58,463 nucleotides of DNA, taken from positions 1-58,463 of IMG/VR virus record IMGVR_UViG_3300011400_000098; one strand, written 5' to 3'. Positions 34,037 to 41,839 of this stretch are shown here, piece after piece. The stretch is from a virus. The notes under the pieces were generated by a model that was given only the letters and a program-made list of their open reading frames with translations, was not told the DNA's origin and made no database searches. The stretch's first letter is position 1, and each line of letters starts with the position of its first letter. Position numbers and translations under genes: made by a program.

Positions 34037-34717
34037 TCAGTCGTAGACTTTGGCATAAATGCCAGTGGACACGCGGGTAGCCTCACCGATCTTGACCAGG
34101 TTGCTCAGTATGCTCGACACGTTCTGCAGCATGCGCTTGGGGTTTGTTCCTAGGATTGAGGCTAGCTCATCACCGAGGTCTTTGCAGCGCACCTGCGGAT
34201 TGTCTGCGAGCTTCCCACGCACCCAGTCGAATTGGGTCTGGTTGCCAGGCAGCTTGTGTGGCTTGCCCTGCTTGCGCTTGGTTGGCGCGAGCGGGGCGTT
34301 GGGCAACAGTTCCACATCGAGTACGCTCACGACTTCGAGTGCCTTCTCTATTGTGGCGCGCTGTGCGGTGAGCGTCTGTACGTGGGTGTCGGATTGCTCT
34401 GCTAGAGCCATGTAGCGGTCGCGTTCCTCCTTGTGTTTGACGATCTGATCGCCGAGGTGGGCGAGGAGCCTGGTTGACGCCTCACCGAACATGTCTACTG
34501 CGCCGGCATTGCCTGACTGGCTGATGAACATACGCCAGTGGTCGGCATTGTGAATGAGTGTGGTGTAGCCAGTCTCGTTGTCCTGAACTTCGACCACGGC
34601 CTCGGTGTCGTGTGCTACCATTACTCGCTTGACTGAGTATGGCGCGTGCGATTTGTCGATAGTGGCGGCCAGGCAGGTCGCCTCATCGGAGGTCATGTGT
34701 GTGCGTGTGAGAGCCAT
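34037..34717 (-). CDS. Putative DNA-binding protein with winged-helix-like C-terminus
   Basis: The 226-residue protein has a central coiled coil (LGDQIVKHKEERDRYMALAEQ). Its C-terminal domain (FDWVRGKLADNP, CKDLGDELASILGTNP, NVSSILSNLVKIGEATRV) reads like a winged helix. It is one of the better candidates for a phage-encoded transcription or replication regulator. Confidence 0.65.
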   Translation of the reverse strand: MALTRTHMTSDEATCLAATIDKSHAPYSVKRVMVAHDTEAVVEVQDNETGYTTLIHNADHWRMFISQSGNAGAVDMFGEASTRLLAHLGDQIVKHKEERDRYMALAEQSDTHVQTLTAQRATIEKALEVVSVLDVELLPNAPLAPTKRKQGKPHKLPGNQTQFDWVRGKLADNPQVRCKDLGDELASILGTNPKRMLQNVSSILSNLVKIGEATRVSTGIYAKVYD

Positions 34718-34784
34718 TTCTCGGATGCTGTCCCTTCGGTATATTGATAGAAGTTAAGGTTTAGTTTGTGGTTTAGTAGGGGGT

Positions 34785-34807
34785 GGGGCCTGTGGTTAGC
34801 AGGCCCC
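34785..34807. other. Intercistronic hairpin
   Basis: An 8-bp GC stem (GGGGCCTG / CAGGCCCC) with a 7-base loop lies in the 104-bp gap after the 34822 gene stop. It has no T-tract. Confidence 0.5.
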
Positions 34808-34821
34808 GGATGGTCGTACGA

Positions 34822-35349
34822 CTAGGCGGAGGGGTTGTTGCGCTTGGCGGCTCGCAGCTCGCGACGACGTGCGCGCTGTGCCTCCTTGCGCTCGTCGGGT
34901 GTGGCGTACTGCGAGCGGTTGATGGGCTTGCGCGGAGTGGGCAGGAGTGTGATGTTGGAGGGCGTAGTTGCTTGTGCTTGCGCGGTGCGGTGCTCGTCCA
35001 GGAGCCGACGGATCATCTCGTTGCGTGCCTTGCGCTGCTCGCGCTTGGCGGCCTCCCTAGCGAGCTGCGCGTGCGACTTGGCGGGCGGTACGAGGATGTC
35101 GAGCTTGAGCTGATCGTGGTCGAGGGCGAAGTCCAGGTCTTTGTCCTCGGCGCACTCGATACTGGCGCACCAGTTCGTGAACCCGTCCTGGATGTCCTCG
35201 TTGAGCTGCCCTTGCATGTAGGACTTGACCAGTTCCTCGACCTGGCTCGCGGCTTGTGGCGTCGCGTCGAGGGACAGGTTGAACGTGATCGTGACGGTGG
35301 TTGAGTAGATCGGTTCGTGCGTCGGTTCCGGCGGGAGTGTGTCGTGCAT
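34822..35349 (-). CDS. 'YAT'-tail basic protein (paralogue of 36414 and 43127 genes)
   Basis: The N-terminal half is alpha/beta (STTVTITFNLSL, AASQVEELVKSYM) and the C-terminal half is highly basic, with KARNEMIRRLLDEHR, NRSQYATPDERKEAQRARRRELRAAK. The YATPxE-EAQxA-R segment recurs in two other genes of this window. It probably binds DNA or RNA through the tail. Dyad site d lies 59 bases upstream. Confidence 0.7.
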   Translation of the reverse strand: MHDTLPPEPTHEPIYSTTVTITFNLSLDATPQAASQVEELVKSYMQGQLNEDIQDGFTNWCASIECAEDKDLDFALDHDQLKLDILVPPAKSHAQLAREAAKREQRKARNEMIRRLLDEHRTAQAQATTPSNITLLPTPRKPINRSQYATPDERKEAQRARRRELRAAKRNNPSA

Positions 35350-35407
35350 GGGCGGTTCGGTCTTTCTGTGCGTTTTTGGGAGTTATGAGTTAGATTTGCT
35401 GCGGGCC

Positions 35408-35429
35408 GACATTTACGTTTGCAAAAGTC
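35408..35429. promoter_or_regulatory. 22-bp dyad site d (upstream of the 34822-35349 gene)
   Basis: The halves GACATTTAC and GCAAAAGTC flank GTTT. The symmetry extends outward by GGCC on the left and GGCC on the right, making this the longest inverted repeat of the set. It sits in a 90-bp intergenic gap. Confidence 0.7.
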
Positions 35430-35439
35430 GGCCCCCTGG

Positions 35440-35682
35440 TTACTTGTTGGGCAGGACACCTGTGCCGCGAATGTTCACGTAGTTATTGGTACGCATCTCT
35501 GCGGCTGTGTCGTGGAAGCAATCGACGCACAGGTTGAGCACGACGTCTGCTTCGGTGATGGGATAGAACGGATTGCTGTTGCGCTCGGCGTTGAGGCCGA
35601 TGATAGGTTTGCCAGGGTTGTGGGCGTACAGCGCCATGATTGCTCGGGCGCCGCACACCTCACAGTTAGTCTGCGGCATCAA
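35440..35682 (-). CDS. Small zinc-ribbon protein
   Basis: CEVC at residue 7 and CVDC about 45 residues later suggest a split zinc site. The 80-residue product is otherwise unrecognised and overlaps the end of the gene upstream. Confidence 0.65.
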   Translation of the reverse strand: MMPQTNCEVCGARAIMALYAHNPGKPIIGLNAERNSNPFYPITEADVVLNLCVDCFHDTAAEMRTNNYVNIRGTGVLPNK

Positions 35683-35980
35683 TGACGACGAGTGCGCCGG
35701 ACAGCACCTCGTTCCCGACCTCGTTGAGCTTGCCCGCCTGGTAGCCGACAGCGTGTGCGACCGCGTAGCGAGTGAAGTAGGGTAGGTTGTGCTTGTCGGC
35801 GTAGGGCCCGCCCTTGCTGTCGGCGTTGAGGATCATGCACAGGACCGCCCGCTGGTCGTCTGTGAACACAAGGCCTTCGAGTGATCTGGTGTCGCCCTTG
35901 CCTTTGTGCGCTTCGAGCTTCGCTTTGATGAACTCGTTGCGCTCGGTGTCTGACTTGTATGTGCGTCTTGGTTGTGACAT
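35666..35980 (-). CDS. Hypothetical protein, first gene after a strong promoter
   Basis: The 104-residue protein has a basic N-terminus and alpha/beta core. GGAGG lies four bases before the ATG and the leader is only about nine bases. Confidence 0.7.
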   Translation of the reverse strand: MSQPRRTYKSDTERNEFIKAKLEAHKGKGDTRSLEGLVFTDDQRAVLCMILNADSKGGPYADKHNLPYFTRYAVAHAVGYQAGKLNEVGNEVLSGALVVIDAAD

Positions 35981-35995
35981 ACTACCTCCACCTCT

Positions 35996-36024
35996 AGTAT
36001 ACCATACTGCCAGGGCGGTGTCAA
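35996..36024 (-). promoter_or_regulatory. Sigma70-type promoter before the 35666-35980 gene
   Basis: The minus strand reads TTGACA (36024-36019), 17-bp spacer, TGG-TATACT (36001-35996). Spacer nearly identical to those at 26811 and 30998. Confidence 0.92.
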
Positions 36025-36062
36025 GCCTGCAGTATGTGAGCCAGGAAAGCCAGGTTTCAGCA

Positions 36063-36290
36063 TCAGTTCGGGTGTGTGGTGAGCAGCACGCTCTCTGGTG
36101 CAGTGACAGTGATCCCTACGTAGCGAGTGTGGCGCATCTCCTGCGTGAGCTGATAGACACAATGCCTGCACACTCTGATCGTGACTGGCCTATCCCTGTT
36201 GGGCGGGAAGGCGCTCACAGCTAGCCGACCTGGCTCATGGCTTGGGTCAACCTCACACGATGGGGCAAGTAGGGCGGGGGAGCCTTGCAT
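36063..36290 (-). CDS. Small Cys-containing hypothetical protein
   Basis: ATG 36290 lies behind AGGAGG. The 75-residue product has CRHC and an upstream single Cys, a possible metal site, with a beta-rich C-terminus. Confidence 0.6.
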   Translation of the reverse strand: MQGSPALLAPSCEVDPSHEPGRLAVSAFPPNRDRPVTIRVCRHCVYQLTQEMRHTRYVGITVTAPESVLLTTHPN

Positions 36291-36330
36291 GGGAGTGCCT
36301 CCTGGGTTTTGGGATTGGGTCGGGTAGGAC

Positions 36331-36359
36331 TTGCGCTTGGGCGCGTGGGGTGGTATATT
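36331..36359 (+). promoter_or_regulatory. Plus-strand promoter of the isolated gene 36414-36815
   Basis: TTGCGC, a 17-bp spacer and TGG-TATATT (extended -10). The -10 region is nearly symmetric and reads TATAAT on the other strand, so weak leftward activity is possible, though that strand has only a poor -35 (TTAGGG). Confidence 0.65.
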
Positions 36360-36413
36360 ATAGGTGTGGGGGCGAGCGCCCCTAACCAAAGCTCAGATCG
36401 AGAGGATCAAGAA

Positions 36414-36815
36414 ATGTCTGACACGGCACAGGTCGAAGCTCCGGCGGAGGGCGCGGCAACCGCGGCGCCTGCTGGAGAAAACGGGCAGGCTGCGCCCGAG
36501 GCTGCAGCTACTGAGAAGGAGAAGCGCCCGCAGGCCGGGATGTATGTGAGTACGCCTGAGCCGCTGAAGTCTCGTATCGAGCAGGAGGCGGCTGCGGCTG
36601 GCGTCGCGCCTCGCGTGTTCGTGCGTGACTTCCTCGCTAAGACGTGGGGCCTCACTCTGGAGCCCGCTCGCACGCGCAGCACCTACGCCACGCCGGAGCT
36701 GAAGGCGGAAGCGCAGAAGGCGAAGCGCCTGGAGCGCCAGGACCTCATCAAGAAGCTGCTCTCCGCTCACCGCGAGGCGCAGAAGGAGGGGAAGCCCGTC
36801 GTCATCGAGGGGTAG
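36414..36815 (+). CDS. Putative ribbon-helix-helix regulator with basic 'YAT' tail
   Basis: This is the only plus-strand gene between 14.1 and 43.8 kb, with its own promoter and intrinsic terminator. The first ~45 residues are an Ala/Glu-rich disordered arm. Residues ~48-85 look like ribbon-helix-helix (MYVSTPEPLKSRIEQEAAAAG, RVFVRDFLAKTWG). The tail carries RSTYATPELKAEAQKAKR and LIKKLLSAHREAQ, shared with the 34822 and 43127 genes. Such an isolated autonomous cassette is typical of a regulator. GAGAGG precedes the ATG. Confidence 0.75.
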   Translation: MSDTAQVEAPAEGAATAAPAGENGQAAPEAAATEKEKRPQAGMYVSTPEPLKSRIEQEAAAAGVAPRVFVRDFLAKTWGLTLEPARTRSTYATPELKAEAQKAKRLERQDLIKKLLSAHREAQKEGKPVVIEG

Positions 36816-36846
36816 ACACTCGCAGACAACTGAATAGGTGGCGGAA

Positions 36847-36875
36847 CGCCCTACGTGAAAGCGTAGGGCGTTTTT
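36847..36875 (+). terminator. Intrinsic terminator
   Basis: A perfect 9-bp stem (CGCCCTACG / CGTAGGGCG) with a TGAAAG loop is followed by TTTTTG. It lies 31 bases after the stop of the plus-strand gene and before the 3' end of a minus-strand gene. Confidence 0.92.
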
Positions 36876-36882
36876 GTTTGTG

Positions 36883-37725
36883 TTAGAGTGCGAGGCCACT
36901 GGGGTTGTTCCTGGAGGGGCGACGCTGTGGCTTGGCCTGTAGTGAGCTTGGCATGTTGGGCGGAGCGTAGACTGGGGTGAGATAACCCATGCCGATAGCC
37001 TCTAGCATCGCAGCTACTCGGGTGTGCGGTGCGATAGCCCCGTTCCTGTAGGGTGCGATCAAGAAGTGGTCTGCGACTGGCAAGGCCTGACTTACTATAA
37101 CGGCGAAGTCTTTGGCGTTCAGGTTGCGCTGTTGCCTACGCCTGTGCCCCGCGGGGTGGTTAGCTGTGTCGAGGTAGGCGAAGCTCCAGATGGGGAGCCT
37201 GCTGTGGCTGATTTGAGCTGTGTCCATGATGCGTAGGTCGTGCGGGCGAGTGTCGCGCCAGTGTTCGTGGGTGGGGTTGGCAGCGATGAGTGCGAGCAGA
37301 TACTTCGTCATACCTTGCCAGGCAGCTTTGCCCTTGTACCCGTAGTGGTCACGATCTTTGCACAGTTGGTTCCACGCACGCTCGCTGATGTAAATGCGCG
37401 TGTTGTCGTAGGTCAGGATCGTGCGCGTGCTTGACCGTGATGCTGTCGTAGGGATGGCTGTAGGGTCGAGGGCGATCAGCGTGACCTGCATCGACGGATC
37501 GAGCGTAGCGCCATTACACACGTACAGAAAGGCGTGCGCTCGGTCGAATGCCTGCTGCCAAGAGAGGCAGTAGTCGATGACGGCTGGCTGATTGATGCGC
37601 GTGGTCGCACCGTGCTTGGTCTGAAACGGGTGATCTGTGGCGATGATCGTGAAAGTCGTCTCAGACTCTACGATGGTAAGTGTGGGTAGGTTAGGCGGCG
37701 TCGTTGTCGTTGGTTGCGTAGTCAA
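36883..37725 (-). CDS. Hypothetical protein
   Basis: The 280-residue protein has a Thr/Pro-rich start, a mixed alpha/beta body and a basic C-terminus with RRRQQR and QRRPSR. TTG 37725 overlaps the upstream gene by 35 bases behind GAAAGG. No family recognised. Confidence 0.65.
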   Translation of the reverse strand: MTTQPTTTTPPNLPTLTIVESETTFTIIATDHPFQTKHGATTRINQPAVIDYCLSWQQAFDRAHAFLYVCNGATLDPSMQVTLIALDPTAIPTTASRSSTRTILTYDNTRIYISERAWNQLCKDRDHYGYKGKAAWQGMTKYLLALIAANPTHEHWRDTRPHDLRIMDTAQISHSRLPIWSFAYLDTANHPAGHRRRQQRNLNAKDFAVIVSQALPVADHFLIAPYRNGAIAPHTRVAAMLEAIGMGYLTPVYAPPNMPSSLQAKPQRRPSRNNPSGLAL

Positions 37726-38149
37726 GGGCTGCTAGCCTTTCTGCACGACGTTGGCGTGTTGCGCGGAGCTTGTCGATGGGCTTGACCAGTTCGCGGATGG
37801 CTGCTACGATCCTGTTCGGGTGTACGTGGTACGGGCCTACAGTACCCCTCGGAGTGTGCAACGCGGCCTGGAGATGTCGGTACTTTTTGGGGGCTGCACG
37901 CCAGCCGTATACGCCCGCGGCGGGGTCATTTGTGACGAAGATACTGACTCCGCGCGACCACGGCAGGGCGAACAGATAGATTGGTGTGTGTCGAGGGTCA
38001 GCAGGGACATAAGGGATGACGATGCCATCGCCTGCTTTTTGTACGTGGTGGACGAGGGAGCTGTCCGGATCGTTGGACAGCTCCTGTACGACTTTGGTGA
38101 ACAGCTCGTCAGTTCTTCGCTTGCTGGTAGCAATTTCGTCTGCGGTCAC
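37691..38149 (-). CDS. Hypothetical protein
   Basis: The 152-residue alpha/beta protein starts at GTG behind AAAGG. It has IYLFALPWSRGVSIFV and a basic helical C-terminus. Not recognised. Confidence 0.65.
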   Translation of the reverse strand: MTADEIATSKRRTDELFTKVVQELSNDPDSSLVHHVQKAGDGIVIPYVPADPRHTPIYLFALPWSRGVSIFVTNDPAAGVYGWRAAPKKYRHLQAALHTPRGTVGPYHVHPNRIVAAIRELVKPIDKLRATRQRRAERLAALDYATNDNDAA

Positions 38150-38185
38150 GGCTACTGGCCTTTCTTGTGAGCTAATCTCACACTT

Positions 38186-38209
38186 GAGCGTACCGAGATG
38201 GGTACGCTC
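38186..38209. other. Intercistronic hairpin with GAGCGTAC arms
   Basis: GAGCGTACC pairs with GGTACGCTC around a 6-base loop. A second hairpin with the same GAGCGTAC arms lies at 38548-38578. Confidence 0.55.
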
Positions 38210-38228
38210 TGGTGTGGTATTAAGAGAA

Positions 38229-38495
38229 CTAGAACAGGTCGATGCCGTCGTCTGTAGACATGAGGCGGAGCGTAGCGTAGGTAGTCCAGTCCGAGCGCGA
38301 GATGATGTAGGACAGGGACATCTCGTGGAACGTAGCAGTGTAGCCCTTGCCGTCGATGATGCGCTGAGCCTCTTTCATCATGGACAGAATGCTATCGTCC
38401 TGGTCGTAGCTGTGGCTCTCGTCTACGATGTAAGAGAAGCCGTCGTGTGCGAGTGTGACCCGAGCGTGGTACAGGGTTCGCGGTTGGCGCGTCAT
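38229..38495 (-). CDS. Hypothetical protein
   Basis: The 88-residue protein with AGGAG six bases before the ATG has a beta-alpha-beta pattern (HARVTLAHDGFSYIV, ILSMMKEAQRIIDG, ATFHEMSLSYII). Possibly nucleic-acid binding, not recognised. Confidence 0.65.
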   Translation of the reverse strand: MTRQPRTLYHARVTLAHDGFSYIVDESHSYDQDDSILSMMKEAQRIIDGKGYTATFHEMSLSYIISRSDWTTYATLRLMSTDDGIDLF

Positions 38496-38547
38496 ATGTG
38501 GCTCCTAGCCTAGCAGTGATTTGTGCGTTGTGCATCTACGCACAGTT

Positions 38548-38578
38548 GAGCGTACGGCCTTTGGGGGTGCGTACGCTC
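38548..38578. other. Intercistronic hairpin with GAGCGTAC arms
   Basis: GAGCGTACG pairs with CGTACGCTC around a 13-base loop, between the 38587 stop and the 38495 start. Confidence 0.55.
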
Positions 38579-38586
38579 TGCTGTAT

Positions 38587-38808
38587 TTAGATGCGCTCGT
38601 CGGCGGTCAGGTCGAGGGCGGCGGGGCAGTCGTCCTCGTACTGCACCTGAATGTCGCCCGCCATGACTTGCGGGACGTACTCGAACGTGAACCCGGCAGG
38701 AGCGTGGATGTTCCGTCGGCAAACCCAGGCGTCTCCGGGCTCGAAGTCTTGCATGGCGAGGACGGCGAACAACTTGCCTGCGAGGAAGAACATTTTCATG
38801 GACAGCAT
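38587..38808 (-). CDS. Hypothetical small protein
   Basis: ATG 38808 has AAAGG about ten bases upstream. The N-terminus is hydrophobic (MKMFFLAGKLFAVLAM) and the rest is acidic and beta-rich. The hydrophobic start might be a signal or anchor, but it is short. Confidence 0.6.
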   Translation of the reverse strand: MLSMKMFFLAGKLFAVLAMQDFEPGDAWVCRRNIHAPAGFTFEYVPQVMAGDIQVQYEDDCPAALDLTADERI

Positions 38809-38833
38809 GGTGGTGTGCCTTTCTTGGGTTGGT

Positions 38834-39691
38834 TTAGCGGCTGCGGTTGTAGCGTCGGCTGGAGCTTGAGCGGTACCTGCGCTCGAACGGGTCTTGGTAG
38901 ATGTAGGTATCGGGGTCGAACGCTGGGGACTTGTCGGGGTCGTTGTACAGTTCGATCTTCTCCTTGAGCCAGGTTTCGGGTTCTTCGAGCATCGGATCAT
39001 ACAAGAAGATGGAGGGGAGGAACAGGTCTTGCGGGTTCGCCCCCAGATGCTCGCGCATCTTCTTCTCGTTGTATGCGTCGGGGTGCCACGCACCAGTCAC
39101 GCCGGGGTTGTCGAGCCTACAGGCGTCGATCCCTACGTGCCTGACCACATCGGGCTCGCTGAGTGAGGCCATGATCGTGGACAGGTTTATGGGGGATGTA
39201 GTGATGTCCCAACTGATGATTGACCCATCGCGGCGGTAGCTGCCCAGGTTCACGTAGGGGGTGATCAGTACTTGGCGCTTCTTGCTCATCATGATCGCGA
39301 ACGCGGCCAGAACTGCACCACGCTTGACGAGTTGCGCTTCGCTGATACCGCCGGATGAAGTCACGCCCACCCAGATTCGCAGAGGAGCCTTGTCGCTCAT
39401 GTCAGGTAGGAGGTTCCACATGCAGTCGGGCTGGCCCGCGAGGAACGTGGGTACGTCGGGGAAGGCACCTGCTACGTCATGCTCCCATGTGAGAGAGGGG
39501 ACTTCGACGGCCTGCTCGAAGCTCTCCAGGAACTTGTCAGCGAGCTTGGCGTTCTTGTCGTTGCCATCCTCTAGGTCCCGCAGACCTTGCAGGGTCTTGT
39601 CGCGGGACCAGCCAGAGGACTGATCGTCGTTGTTGCGGAACCACTTAGCGAATTCGCGTGGGGAGCTGAAGTGCTTGCTTGTGAATGTCAT
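38834..39691 (-). CDS. VWA-like protein (DUF7192-type), partner of the MoxR ATPase
   Basis: ATG 39691 overlaps the ATPase stop (ATGA) with GGAGG upstream. The 285-residue protein has RIWVGVTSSGGISEAQLVKRGAVLAAFAIMM and later VNLG and PDVVRHVGID, matching phage VWA-like proteins with a degenerate metal site (VTSSG in place of DxSxS). AAA+ plus VWA pairs act as chaperones that remodel or load partners. Confidence 0.7.
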   Translation of the reverse strand: MTFTSKHFSSPREFAKWFRNNDDQSSGWSRDKTLQGLRDLEDGNDKNAKLADKFLESFEQAVEVPSLTWEHDVAGAFPDVPTFLAGQPDCMWNLLPDMSDKAPLRIWVGVTSSGGISEAQLVKRGAVLAAFAIMMSKKRQVLITPYVNLGSYRRDGSIISWDITTSPINLSTIMASLSEPDVVRHVGIDACRLDNPGVTGAWHPDAYNEKKMREHLGANPQDLFLPSIFLYDPMLEEPETWLKEKIELYNDPDKSPAFDPDTYIYQDPFERRYRSSSSRRYNRSR

Positions 39692-41157
39692 CGTGTGCCT
39701 CCGAAGTCGATGTGCTTCGGGTCTTGAGGCAGAGTGGGCGTGGCGAGCGTGGTGGGTGCGATTGATGTGGCGGAGTCTGGCTTGTAGTTGCGGAGCCAAG
39801 TGTCGATCTGACGCAGCGGCTCGGGCCACGATCCGTCGCGCTCGCGGAACTTACCAAAGATCGCCTCGACCACCAGAGCTGGGCGCACGCCCCGGCTGAG
39901 CAGGGCTCCGCCTCGGCTGGTCGCGCGTGGGCTAATCACGATCTTCAGCTCTTTGGTGTTGCACGCGGCCCTACAGGCCTGGACTAGGCGCGTCCAATCA
40001 GGCACCTTGCCGAACGCCATCTCCAGATCGTTGTCGTAGCCCCAGGACAGAGTAAAGAACCGGTCGAGGGTCGCGTCGTCGAGCTTGTTCCGCCCCATGT
40101 AGTTGGCGTCACCGCCGAACCCCCAGGTGTTGGCCGCTGCGATGATGTAGCAGTCCTTGTGGCGGGGGACGAGCTTGTCAGGGAAGTCGTGGAACCCGTT
40201 GGCAGTTGCAGCGTTGATTTCGAGGAGAGCGTTGGCAGAGGAGCCATCCATCTCGTCGAGCAGGATCACGCCACCGTTCTCGTAGATGTGGCGGAACCCA
40301 GTCCCTACATAGTCGCCCTTGGCGTCCATGTAACCTGAGATTTGGAACGGAGTAGCGACTGCACCCCTCGCGCGGAAGTGGGTGGTCTTCGCTTTCTCCT
40401 CCCCGAACAACGCCACAGCGACGAGGAACGCGCCGGTCGTCTTACCAGAACCCGCCGGCCCGGCCAGATAGCCGTTTCTATCTGGGGCGTCCAGGTTCAT
40501 CATCAGCTCGATCAGATCGAGTTGGCGGAAGTGCTTCAGACCCTTGAGTTGGGTCGTGGTGCCATCTGCGGCCTTGACGGTGAGCGTCTTGCCTGTGTCG
40601 GCTTGCTTTTCGAGCTGCTCGATGCGGAGCTTGGCACCAGCGAACTGGGACTTCAGCTCGTCGTACTGCTTGATGATCTGGTCGGTTCTGGCGCGCTCTT
40701 GCGCGACGTTGGTTTTGGCGTCTTGCGCGGTCGTTAGGGAGGCCAGCGCGGCGTCCTCAACGTCATTGAGGCGACCCGCGATAGCAGTGAGCACTTCCTC
40801 GCCCAGGTTGCTGTTGGTAGCGCCGTTGGCCGAGGGCAGTTCGACGGGCTTCGTCTCGTGGGAGTGCAGAAGCTCTTGGCTGGGCGTGGCGGTCGTGGTC
40901 TTGGGCAGATCAACGCCCTTGTCGTGCGCGACGTGCGCGTTTGCGATGAGCTGCTCGCGCTCGCTTTGCGGCTTCCAGACAGAGCGCCCGCTCCACTCGT
41001 TCTGGATGTTCCAGGCGTCGTGGCGGTCGTGCGCGGTGGGGTCGTCCCTGTGGTAGATCGTGGCTTTGTGCCACTGAACGATGGTAGGCGAACCAATGGT
41101 CGTGTGACCGTGGTTCAACTGCCCATCGTCCTTGAGCAGATACTTCGTGCTGGTCAT
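39688..41157 (-). CDS. MoxR-type AAA+ ATPase
   Basis: In the 489-residue protein, residues ~140-190 form a coiled coil. Then comes the AAA+ core: YLAGPAGSGKTT (Walker A), GVILLDEMDGS (Walker B), IIAAANTWG (sensor 1) and LDDATLDRFFTL (arginine finger region). This fits the CbbQ/NorQ/MoxR group. Its VWA-like partner is the next gene. The transcript begins with a 9-bp hairpin. Confidence 0.88.
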   Translation of the reverse strand: MTSTKYLLKDDGQLNHGHTTIGSPTIVQWHKATIYHRDDPTAHDRHDAWNIQNEWSGRSVWKPQSEREQLIANAHVAHDKGVDLPKTTTATPSQELLHSHETKPVELPSANGATNSNLGEEVLTAIAGRLNDVEDAALASLTTAQDAKTNVAQERARTDQIIKQYDELKSQFAGAKLRIEQLEKQADTGKTLTVKAADGTTTQLKGLKHFRQLDLIELMMNLDAPDRNGYLAGPAGSGKTTGAFLVAVALFGEEKAKTTHFRARGAVATPFQISGYMDAKGDYVGTGFRHIYENGGVILLDEMDGSSANALLEINAATANGFHDFPDKLVPRHKDCYIIAAANTWGFGGDANYMGRNKLDDATLDRFFTLSWGYDNDLEMAFGKVPDWTRLVQACRAACNTKELKIVISPRATSRGGALLSRGVRPALVVEAIFGKFRERDGSWPEPLRQIDTWLRNYKPDSATSIAPTTLATPTLPQDPKHIDFGGTR

Positions 41158-41214
41158 TGCTTTGGCTGCTAGCCCCTCCGTTGAGTTCAGATCAGTGATT
41201 GCGCGCTAGTGTGG

Positions 41215-41237
41215 GGTGGAGGGCAGAACCCTCCACC
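41215..41237. other. Hairpin at the 5' end of the MoxR transcript
   Basis: A perfect 9-bp stem (GGTGGAGGG / CCCTCCACC, 5-base loop) begins within about two bases of the predicted transcript start of the promoter at 41241-41269. It could protect the 5' end or hide a GGAGG sequence. Confidence 0.6.
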
Positions 41238-41240
41238 TAT

Positions 41241-41269
41241 AGTATACACGCAGAACGTGCGGAAGTCAA
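41241..41269 (-). promoter_or_regulatory. Sigma70-type promoter for the MoxR/VWA operon
   Basis: The minus strand reads TTGACT (41269-41264), 17-bp spacer, TATACT (41246-41241). Confidence 0.82.
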
Positions 41270-41305
41270 TAGGCAGAACCAGGACTGGCACATACTGCTA
41301 AGTAT

Positions 41306-41506
41306 TCAGTCCTGCGTCTGGTCGGCGACGTACGCGCTGAGCAGGCGGCCGTTGATCGTGATCTGGCTCGCGCCCATCGCGTCGCCTTCCATGAGCATCC
41401 GCGCTTTCAGCTTCGTGGCCTGGCGCAGACGTGAGGGTCGCGTGCCGCGTGCGTGGACTGGTAGGCGGTGCGGTGGTGGGTTCGGCGGGCAAGTGACTGT
41501 GTACAT
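41306..41506 (-). CDS. Small basic hypothetical protein
   Basis: ATG 41506 lies behind AAAGGAG. The 66-residue product has a Pro/Arg-rich N-terminal half and a C-terminal strand-turn segment (SQITINGRLLSAYVA). Not recognised. Confidence 0.6.
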   Translation of the reverse strand: MYTVTCPPNPPPHRLPVHARGTRPSRLRQATKLKARMLMEGDAMGASQITINGRLLSAYVADQTQD

Positions 41507-41538
41507 GGCATGGCAGCTCCTTTCTCTGTAATGGTAGC

Positions 41539-41560
41539 GACTTTTACAGTTGAAAAAGTG
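41539..41560. promoter_or_regulatory. 22-bp dyad site e
   Basis: The halves GACTTTTAC and GAAAAAGTG flank AGTT. It lies about 32 bases upstream of ATG 41506 on the minus strand. Confidence 0.7.
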
Positions 41561-41736
41561 GTTTTTTGTAGTCTGGGGCGCGGGCCATTGGATTACAAAC
41601 CTACATGGCACTACCTCCCTACCTACTGAAGCATACAATTGTACATACCCGTCCTGTATGTTTGTATCCTCCGTCATCATCTCAAGGGTATGGAGTAGGT
41701 ATGTAATCAAGTGCAGGAAAATTCAGCGCGGTCGAC

Positions 41737-41758
41737 GACTTTTGCATTTGTAAATGTC
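41737..41758. promoter_or_regulatory. 22-bp dyad site f
   Basis: The halves GACTTTTGC and GTAAATGTC flank ATTT. It is 177 bp from site e in the same gene-free region. Confidence 0.68.
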
Positions 41759-41778
41759 CCGAAAATCGCTTCAGAGGT

Positions 41779-41790
41779 CGGCGGGAGCTC
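41779..41790 (-). repeat. GGAGCTCCCGCC element (orphan copy)
   Basis: One of four exact 12-bp copies (also 42529-42540, 43007-43018, 43451-43462). At 43007 and 43451 a start codon follows at once; here none does. Confidence 0.6.
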
Positions 41791-41839
41791 CACTGTGAAG
41801 CCCCCGCGCTCCCTGAATAGCTCGGCCCGCCCCCTAGCG

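Larger units (their letters stand above)
41507..41839. other. 333-bp gene-free control region
   Basis: No supported gene lies here. It holds dyad sites e and f, an AT-rich stretch with nested palindromes around 41635-41660, and an orphan copy of the GGAGCTCCCGCC ribosome-site element (41779-41790) with no start codon behind it. It could mark a deleted gene or a regulatory hub. Confidence 0.6.

Noticed and set aside
34040-34065. Dyad-like GACTTTGGC with a GGCATAAATGCC palindrome
   Set aside because: It lies inside the 34037-34717 coding region and the outer arms do not match the consensus.
41550-41753. 67-codon plus-strand frame in the gene-free region
   Set aside because: It would be a lone plus-strand gene with no ribosome site or promoter, and it runs through dyads e and f.
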